Shown piece after piece: positions 13,436-18,841 of a stretch of 18,841 bases of DNA. The position numbers and the translations under genes are program-made. The number at the start of each line of letters is the position of its first letter. Position 1 is the first letter of the stretch. The notes below the pieces were generated by a model that saw only the letters and a program-made list of their open reading frames with translations, was not told the DNA's origin and ran no database searches. The stretch lies in NCBI GenBank assembly GCA_023389295.1, contig JAEWEO010000174.1, positions 1-18,841 on the forward strand, in the 5' to 3' direction. Source of the DNA: Bacillota bacterium (GTDB lineage Bacteria; Bacillota; Clostridia; Lachnospirales; Lachnospiraceae).

Positions 13436-14503
13436 ATGAGCCCAACGATAGATAATAATAATAATGAACAAAAACATCAGCGACGTACACGATATAAAGG
13501 TACTCACCCAAAAACGTTTAAGGAAAAATATAAGGAACTACAGCCGGAGAAATATGCGGACACCATTGAAAGGGTAAAACAAAAAGGCAATACTCCTGCA
13601 GGTATGCATATCTCCATATGTGTAAAGGAAATATTGGATTTCTTACAAATCACCCCCGGCCAAATCGGTTTAGATGCAACACTTGGATATGGTGGACATA
13701 CTTTGGAGATGCTGAAGTGTTTAAATTCTAAGGGGCATCTATATGCCATTGATGTGGATCCAATTGAATTACCACGCACCAAAGAACGTTTAGAGAATTT
13801 AGGCTATGGCTCCGATATTTTAACGTTGAAGCAATTAAACTTTTCCAATATTGATCAAATATTACCCGAATCAGGACCTTTGAATTTCGTATTGGCAGAT
13901 TTGGGTGTTTCTTCTATGCAAATAGACAATCCTGACAGAGGATTTACTTTTAAGAGCGAAGGACCACTAGACTTACGACTAAATCCAAACAAAGGTATCT
14001 CTGCCGCAGAACGATTAAAAACAATCACACAGAACGAATTGCAAGGATTGTTATTTGAAAATTCTGATGAACCTCATGCAGAAGTAATCTCCCGTGCGAT
14101 TATCACCGCTATCAAAAGAGGCAATGAGATTGCAACAACTACACAGCTTCAAAATATCATTAAAGAGGCTTTAAAGTTTATTCCTGAAAATACCAGGAAT
14201 GATGAGATAAAAAAATCCTGCCAACGATGCTTCCAAGCATTACGAATTGATGTCAATAATGAATATGAAGTGTTATATGAGTTTTTAGAAAAGCTTCCCG
14301 CTACCCTTGCAGAGGGCGGGCGTGTTGCTATCCTTTCCTTCCATTCCGGAGAAGATCGTCTCGTTAAAAAATCCTTTCAACGGTTATATAGGGAGGGTAT
14401 CTACAAAGAGATTTCTACAGAGGTTATACGCCCCTCCTCAGAAGAATGCAACAGGAATAGTCGTGCTCGTTCTGCAAAATTGCGCTGGGCAATAAAAGCT
14501 TAA
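13436..14503 (+). CDS. rsmH: RsmH-like 16S rRNA cytosine-N4 methyltransferase, stand-alone paralogue
   Basis: A 355-residue SAM-dependent methyltransferase of the RsmH (MraW) family, which N4-methylates C1402 of 16S rRNA. Visible are the SAM-binding block GLDATLGYGGHT (78-89), AIDVDP, ADLGVSSMQIDNPDRGFTFK (154-173), GPLDLRLNP, CFQALRIDVNNE, LSFHSGEDRLVK and a C-terminal RPSSEECNRNSRARSAKLR. The N-terminus carries about 55 extra basic, Asn-rich residues, and the usual H-x-P-V substrate motif reads HISICVKEIL. ATG 13436 is chosen because AGGAGG ends 6 nt before it; ATG 13415 would precede that site. The gene is not in a division/cell-wall cluster, where the canonical copy normally sits with mraZ and ftsL, so it is probably a second copy, perhaps with a different target. 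It ends 14 bp from the convergent phosphodiesterase gene, with no terminator between. Confidence 0.87.
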   Translation: MSPTIDNNNNEQKHQRRTRYKGTHPKTFKEKYKELQPEKYADTIERVKQKGNTPAGMHISICVKEILDFLQITPGQIGLDATLGYGGHTLEMLKCLNSKGHLYAIDVDPIELPRTKERLENLGYGSDILTLKQLNFSNIDQILPESGPLNFVLADLGVSSMQIDNPDRGFTFKSEGPLDLRLNPNKGISAAERLKTITQNELQGLLFENSDEPHAEVISRAIITAIKRGNEIATTTQLQNIIKEALKFIPENTRNDEIKKSCQRCFQALRIDVNNEYEVLYEFLEKLPATLAEGGRVAILSFHSGEDRLVKKSFQRLYREGIYKEISTEVIRPSSEECNRNSRARSAKLRWAIKA

Positions 14504-14517
14504 TATTACGATTAAGT

Positions 14518-15810
14518 CTAGGAAAAGATCTCGTCTAAAGACCTTCCGTCACAATTAGTAAATTCTATTCCTAAGATTTTAGCCATGGTAGGAGCAAGAT
14601 CTACCATTTCAATCTCACCCATTTGGTATTCCTTTTTAACTTTCTCTCCTGATACAATCAAGTTACATCGGTAATTAGGTTTATCCGGAGAGAAACCATG
14701 GGTTGCATATTTTTTCCCGCCTTCTTCTAAGTCAACGATCGTTGGTCCCTCAAGATCATCCACAAAGTAATAGCCGGACTTTGCTTCCAACATATAGTTA
14801 TAAGAAGTGTCTGCATGTAATTCATCCATTTCATTTCTGTTATAGATTTTCTCGATTCCATAGCTTCCTTCTTTTTCTACTTTCCTAAGGATAGAAAGAG
14901 CCAATTTTTCCGCTTCTACATCATTTTCCCTTATATGCAGATAAGCGGCTCCTCCGGCACTCTGTAGATAGGCTCTCCACTCCATTTCACCCTTTTCTTC
15001 ATAGATAAGACCTTCTGCTTTCAATAACTGATTCAACTTAACCTTATATCTGACATTAATCTGTCCATGATCACCCACAACAAGAAATGTCGTATCTTCC
15101 ATGGTTCCTGCTTCTTGCACAGCCCCTATAATATCACCCAGTCTTTTGTCCATGCGAATGATTGCCTGATCCACTTCTGCAGAATTCGTGCCATAATCAT
15201 GCTTGGCATCATCCAGGTCGATTAGGTGCACCAAAAGTAGATTTGGCTTCTTTCTTTTAATTGTATCTACGGCACACATCGTCGTAAAATCATCAAGATA
15301 AGGTTGTTTGATTCCCTTTCTGAAACGTCCAAATTTCTTCTCCATGCTGATACTGAAGAAGGGGCTGCCATTTCTTAATACCTTAAGTGCCTGATTTTCC
15401 TTACCGATTGCCCTTATTTCCGGAATATTATAATGGATGGAAGCTTTTCCGCTAACGGGCCATAGAAGACCTGCAGAGGTCATTTTATATTCCTTCAGTT
15501 TATCGTAAATTGCTGGAGCTTTGATGTCACTTCGATACCAGAACCAACGCTGGTCCTTATCCCTAACAAAGGGTTGTAGGGGATTGTTATGATAAACATG
15601 GTGCTTCTTCGGATAAACACCGGTTACCATCGTAGTATGTACAACATACGTAAGCGTCGGATATACACTTTTTAGTTTTGTAGTAAAGGCTCCGTTTTTT
15701 ATTAGCTTCGATAGATTTGGTAGCTTATTTGCCTTCTCCCAATTGTCTTCCGAAAAAGCATCATAGGAAATAACTACTAAGTATTTTGATCTGTTCTTCT
15801 CATTCTTCAT
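14518..15810 (-). CDS. Type I phosphodiesterase / nucleotide pyrophosphatase-family protein
   Basis: A 430-residue protein of the alkaline phosphatase superfamily (nucleotide pyrophosphatase/phosphodiesterase type). It has no signal peptide or membrane segment, so it should act in the cytoplasm. Likely metal and catalytic residues are Asp17 (VVISYDAF), the nucleophile Thr54 (YPTLTYVVHTTMVTGVYP), Asp200 and His204 (LIDLDDAKHDYG), Asp247-His248 (VVGDHGQ) and the His of YATHGFSPD. It should hydrolyse a phosphodiester or phosphonate ester; the substrate is unknown. It lies 11 bp after the MFS gene on the same strand, so the two are surely co-transcribed and the transporter may move its substrate or product. 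ATG 15810 has an AAGGAGTGGTCCG ribosome site. Confidence 0.85.
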   Translation of the reverse strand: MKNEKNRSKYLVVISYDAFSEDNWEKANKLPNLSKLIKNGAFTTKLKSVYPTLTYVVHTTMVTGVYPKKHHVYHNNPLQPFVRDKDQRWFWYRSDIKAPAIYDKLKEYKMTSAGLLWPVSGKASIHYNIPEIRAIGKENQALKVLRNGSPFFSISMEKKFGRFRKGIKQPYLDDFTTMCAVDTIKRKKPNLLLVHLIDLDDAKHDYGTNSAEVDQAIIRMDKRLGDIIGAVQEAGTMEDTTFLVVGDHGQINVRYKVKLNQLLKAEGLIYEEKGEMEWRAYLQSAGGAAYLHIRENDVEAEKLALSILRKVEKEGSYGIEKIYNRNEMDELHADTSYNYMLEAKSGYYFVDDLEGPTIVDLEEGGKKYATHGFSPDKPNYRCNLIVSGEKVKKEYQMGEIEMVDLAPTMAKILGIEFTNCDGRSLDEIFS

Positions 15811-15821
15811 CGGACCACTCC

Positions 15822-17063
15822 TTAACTTTTGACATAATTTACTTCCTTTGGTAAACTGAGAAATATAAATAAACCTATGATAAATAGCGGAATAATTGCC
15901 AAAATACTCAATTTGGCATCACCAGTTATTGTTGTTGTCAAAGACATCACGGTAGGTCCAATAATTGCTGCGAACTTTCCAAAGATATTATAAAAACCGA
16001 AAAACTCATTGGAATTTTCCTTAGGAATAATTTTAGCAAAATAGGACCTGCTGAGGGCCTGAATACCTCCCTGGGCTGAACCAATCATGGCACCCAGTAT
16101 GAAAACATGCCATACAGAGGAAATAAAAAATGCTGCGATACAGGAAATAATATAAGTAAAGATACCTACAATTATCATAATTCTTGCCGAGTACTTCTTC
16201 GCCAAATTGCCATAGATAATCGCACAGGGGAATGCAATGATTTGGATGATCAATAATATTCCAAGCAAAGTGAAGGTATCAAGTACATCATCCCCTAAGG
16301 CTGAAGTCGCATAAGGTACCACCATCTTAATAATGGTATCAACACCATCAATATAGAAAAAATATGCCAGAAGAAAGATAAACACATATCTATGCTGTCT
16401 GATGTGCTTAAAGGTTTCTGCCATTCTCTTAAAGCTGTTAATCACAGGACGTGGTTCCGGTTCAATGTAGTGTCGCTGCTTTACATCCCTAATCATAGGT
16501 AATGTAAGAAGCCCCCACCAAAGTGCTGTAATAATAAAACCAATCTGATAACCAATTGCTTTATCCATCCCAACCAAAAATATTAATAGGAGACTGATTC
16601 CAAAAGGGATAACGCTAGATATGTAGCCAAAGGCAAAACCTCTAGTAGATACCTTATCCATCCTGTCATCACTAGAGATATCTACAAGAAAGGAATCATA
16701 GAATATATTAGATCCAGCAAAACCTATTGCTGATAAAACAAAGAAAAGCACCAATATCTGCCACTGTCCGCTAGAAGGTGGTATAAATGCAAGCGCTGCA
16801 GTTGAAAGGACACCAAGAAAAGCGAAAAATAAGAAAAAGCGCTTTTTCTTATCTTTATAGTCGGCGATAGTACCAAGTATCGGACTTAAAACTGCTATCA
16901 AAATACTCGCTATTGAATTAAAATAACCCAGATCCATGCTACTTTTCACATTCTCAAACATTCCAAATATAATCGGCAATAAAGCGGTTGTAACCGCCAT
17001 GGAATAGGCTGAATTACCGCAATCATATAAGATCCACGATTTTTCCTCTTTGCTTAACTTCAT
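15822..17063 (-). CDS. MFS transporter of the UMF1 (Atg22-like) family
   Basis: A 413-residue membrane protein with about 12 hydrophobic segments. The opening EEKSWILYDCGNSAYSMAVT is the family signature, and the first cytoplasmic loop has GTIADYKDKKKRF. It continues with FYDSFLVDIS, STRGFAFGYISS and, in the second half, GAMIGSAQGGIQALSRSYFA and FFGFYNIFGKFAAIIGP. These are typical of the Atg22-related UMF1 group, whose yeast relative exports amino acids from the vacuole; bacterial substrates are mostly unknown. ATG 17063 follows GAGGAG. It is upstream of the phosphodiesterase gene with an 11-bp gap. The region before it holds a 90-bp palindromic element whose end may contribute the -35 box (TTGTGT, 18 bp, TATAGT at 17105-17134). 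Confidence 0.9.
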   Translation of the reverse strand: MKLSKEEKSWILYDCGNSAYSMAVTTALLPIIFGMFENVKSSMDLGYFNSIASILIAVLSPILGTIADYKDKKKRFFLFFAFLGVLSTAALAFIPPSSGQWQILVLFFVLSAIGFAGSNIFYDSFLVDISSDDRMDKVSTRGFAFGYISSVIPFGISLLLIFLVGMDKAIGYQIGFIITALWWGLLTLPMIRDVKQRHYIEPEPRPVINSFKRMAETFKHIRQHRYVFIFLLAYFFYIDGVDTIIKMVVPYATSALGDDVLDTFTLLGILLIIQIIAFPCAIIYGNLAKKYSARIMIIVGIFTYIISCIAAFFISSVWHVFILGAMIGSAQGGIQALSRSYFAKIIPKENSNEFFGFYNIFGKFAAIIGPTVMSLTTTITGDAKLSILAIIPLFIIGLFIFLSLPKEVNYVKS

Positions 17064-17121
17064 ATCGTATTCTCCTCGTATAATATATTTTAGATGTTTG
17101 CGAAACTATATAGATTTTACA

Positions 17122-17211
17122 ATTGAATACACAATAGATACATAATCCTTCGCTCCAACGCTCCTTCGGGCTTAGCTTCCGCTCCGGAACAGTATCTATT
17201 GTATATTCAAT
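17122..17211. repeat. 90-bp palindromic element with AT-rich arms and GC-rich core
   Basis: The arms ATTGAATACACAATAGATAC (17122-17141) and GTATCTATTGTATATTCAAT (17192-17211) are inverted copies matching at 19 of 20 positions. Between them lies a 50-bp, locally GC-rich core with GGAGCG three times on the minus strand and a TTCCG/CGGAA dyad (17177-17189). The composition differs sharply from the surrounding AT-rich DNA. It resembles dispersed intergenic palindromes or very small non-autonomous elements; no TA or longer target duplication is evident. It may also act as a terminator or attenuator between the hydrolase and MFS genes. Confidence 0.7.
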
Positions 17212-17268
17212 ACCTAAAGTATACATGTTTCGTTATTACCTATCTTCATTATTTTTATAATAACTAAT

Positions 17269-18279
17269 TTAGGATGGGGAAGTAACAGTAAGATTTTCTT
17301 CTATAAACTCAAACATATATTGATAGTATTTCTTTCTTATTTCCACATTTGCATTATATATTTCATGCTTTGAGTCGGGCATCAATATAAGTCTTGTATG
17401 TTTTGATTTATTGGCAAACCGTATTTGCCCTCCCGGTTTAACTGTAGTATCCTTACCAGCCTGAAATAATAGAATTGGTGTTTTCACCCGACACGCATTC
17501 TTTTGCAACTTTCGTACAGCCTTTAGACTAGCTAATGTCCAACCACAAGAGCCACCATAGGTCTGGTAATTCCTATCCTGTAGTCGTTTTGAGAAAATGT
17601 AATTGTATCTTTCCTCTGAGAGGCAACTGCTTGTAGTAAAATGAGGAATTCCATCAAAGGCACCATGCCCTGATACATACTCTTCCTCCTTATGTATCAG
17701 CTTTTTAAATAACATCACTAGCCAAACAATGGCTGTGGGTGGATTTCCGCAATCCATTTCAAGCATCGGTGAGGATAGGATGGCACAGGAGAATATATCC
17801 CGGTACTGCTCCAAGAATAACGCCGCAATGGCTCCTCCCATAGAATGTGCATACAAAACAAATTTCCTGGAGTTATCTTCTTTTAAAACTATGTTTTTAA
17901 TAAAATGATAAAAATCCTGTACATATTCCTTATAAGAATGGATATGTACTTTACTTTGATCCTCCACCCTTCTTTCGGAATATCCGTGTCCTCTGTGATC
18001 AAGGATAAATACGGAGTATCCTGCTTGAAAGAAATAAAAGATTACTTCTTCAAACTTTTGTGTGAATTCACAAAATCCATGGGATATTACAACGGTTGCT
18101 TTTTCCTCATGATGTTCATAGTACTCGTAGAACAGTTTGGTACCGTCAAAGCTCTCAAAATAACCGGTCTTGCGTTTTTGTTCCAAGAGTGGACGGACCA
18201 AATGAAGCATCTGCTCCTCATATTCCTCATCACCCAGTAATATCATATTATCCTTGATTTTTTCATATTTTTCTTTCAT
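17269..18279 (-). CDS. Alpha/beta hydrolase, lysophospholipase/monoacylglycerol lipase-like
   Basis: A 336-residue soluble serine hydrolase of the Hydrolase_4 (S33-like) group. It shows the oxyanion region VVISHGFCEFTQKFEEVI, DHRGHGYSER, the nucleophile elbow AHSMGG (Ser146), and the triad partners Asp277 (LLFQAGKDTTV) and His305 (PDSKHEIYN). These match monoacylglycerol lipases and PldB-type lysophospholipases. ATG 18279 overlaps the end of the upstream phosphodiesterase gene by 17 bp, so translation is probably coupled. GGAGG lies only 3 nt before it, which is close, and an in-frame TTG at 18303 or ATG at 18246 is possible. With a glycerophosphodiester phosphodiesterase upstream, stepwise breakdown of lysophospholipid to fatty acid, alcohol and glycerol-3-phosphate is a reasonable inference. 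Confidence 0.85.
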   Translation of the reverse strand: MKEKYEKIKDNMILLGDEEYEEQMLHLVRPLLEQKRKTGYFESFDGTKLFYEYYEHHEEKATVVISHGFCEFTQKFEEVIFYFFQAGYSVFILDHRGHGYSERRVEDQSKVHIHSYKEYVQDFYHFIKNIVLKEDNSRKFVLYAHSMGGAIAALFLEQYRDIFSCAILSSPMLEMDCGNPPTAIVWLVMLFKKLIHKEEEYVSGHGAFDGIPHFTTSSCLSEERYNYIFSKRLQDRNYQTYGGSCGWTLASLKAVRKLQKNACRVKTPILLFQAGKDTTVKPGGQIRFANKSKHTRLILMPDSKHEIYNANVEIRKKYYQYMFEFIEENLTVTSPS

Positions 18280-18841
18280 AATCCTCCACAACCTGACGAC
18301 CAATATCAGGATAATTTGTAATCATTGCATTTAGCCCATGATCACATATCATTTTCATATCTTCTCTTTCATTTACTGTCCATACACGTACCTTGATGCC
18401 TCTTCTCTTACAATCCTGAATGAAATTTGGATATTGCAGATTATAAAGGGCCGGGTGCAAAGCCTCCACTCCATGCCTCGAAGCATATTCCGGCATGTCA
18501 AGATACCCATCTTCATACAAAAAACCGGTTGGTACAGACGGATCCAACTTTTTCAGCTTCATTACCGAATAGTGATTGAATGAGGAATAAATTACCCTTT
18601 CCTGCAATCCCATCTTTTTCGTTAACTCCAATACTCTTTCTTCTAACTTATCATAAAATACAATACCATTCTTTAATTCAACATTTATCTGTAATCCGGT
18701 ATTTTTTACAATGTGATATACTTCCTCCAATGTTGGAATCTGCACCCTACCATACTCTGGAAATGTTTTATTGACATTCAGTTTTTTAATTTCATCATAG
18801 GTGAAATCTTTAACCCAGCCACTTCCATCACTAACGCGATC
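18263..18841 (-). CDS. Glycerophosphodiester phosphodiesterase, C-terminal part
   Basis: The gene continues past the right edge; 192 codons are visible. The visible part starts with DRVSDGSGWVKDFTYDEIKK, the stretch that follows the first catalytic His region in GlpQ/UgpQ enzymes. It continues with IPTLEEVYHI, LQINVELK (metal-ligand Glu), VIYSSFNHYSVMKLKKLDP, PTGFLYE, HGVEALHPALYNL, GIKVRVWTVNEREDMKMICD and HGLNAMITNYPD. These are the standard GDPD barrel motifs. It hydrolyses deacylated phospholipids such as glycerophosphocholine to sn-glycerol-3-phosphate and an alcohol. The N-terminus is not visible, so secretion cannot be judged; the form is like the short cytoplasmic UgpQ. Its last codons overlap the hydrolase start. 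Confidence 0.92.
   Translation of the reverse strand, partial: DRVSDGSGWVKDFTYDEIKKLNVNKTFPEYGRVQIPTLEEVYHIVKNTGLQINVELKNGIVFYDKLEERVLELTKKMGLQERVIYSSFNHYSVMKLKKLDPSVPTGFLYEDGYLDMPEYASRHGVEALHPALYNLQYPNFIQDCKRRGIKVRVWTVNEREDMKMICDHGLNAMITNYPDIGRQVVEDYERKI

Noticed and set aside
17023..17226. 67-codon minus-strand open frame overlapping the MFS start
   Set aside because: It runs through the palindromic element and into the MFS gene in another frame, has no ribosome site and no protein-like conservation.

Overview
The window is AT-rich, uses strong AGGAGG-type ribosome binding sites and carries only chromosomal housekeeping, transport and regulatory genes. Protein sequences (ChvE-type sugar lipoprotein, meso-diaminopimelate dehydrogenase, UMF1-type MFS, BilS-type flavodoxin, a second RsmH) point to a low-GC Gram-positive anaerobe of the Clostridia, most likely Lachnospiraceae. 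This is inferred from family resemblance only; no 16S gene or other marker is present. No rRNA, tRNA, CRISPR array, phage or transposase gene was seen.

Region 1 (1-4300) concerns sugar uptake. A ChvE/GguAB-type ABC operon runs leftward off the window (chvE, then the first 29 codons of its ATPase). Divergently, a DeoR-family regulator is followed 18 bp later by a second two-domain sugar ATPase that has no permease beside it and has degenerate ABC signature motifs. The intergenic region has a clear promoter for each direction, each next to TTCGTTT-type repeats that look like DeoR operators.

Region 2 (4290-6500) holds an orphan LpdD-like prenyl-flavin chaperone gene flanked by two short protein-like frames that may be gene remnants, then a MATE efflux gene whose terminator hairpin includes its own last codons.

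Region 3 (6500-10700) has meso-DAP dehydrogenase (lysine/peptidoglycan), a LysR regulator divergent from a YeiH-family membrane protein, with tandem palindromes between them, and a BilS-type flavodoxin.

Region 4 (10770-14520) may be a sulfur/methionine control locus. It contains a MetE-C-terminal-like methyltransferase, a LysR regulator resembling MtaR/CmbR, a perfect 17-bp palindrome matching the streptococcal MET-box nested in a long hairpin, and three spaced direct repeats upstream of a stand-alone RsmH paralogue.

Region 5 (14518-18841) is a leftward set: glycerophosphodiester phosphodiesterase (cut by the window edge), an overlapping lysophospholipase-like hydrolase, a UMF1 MFS transporter and a type I phosphodiesterase. 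A 90-bp palindromic element with a GC-rich core lies in the middle. The set looks like lipid or phosphodiester turnover.
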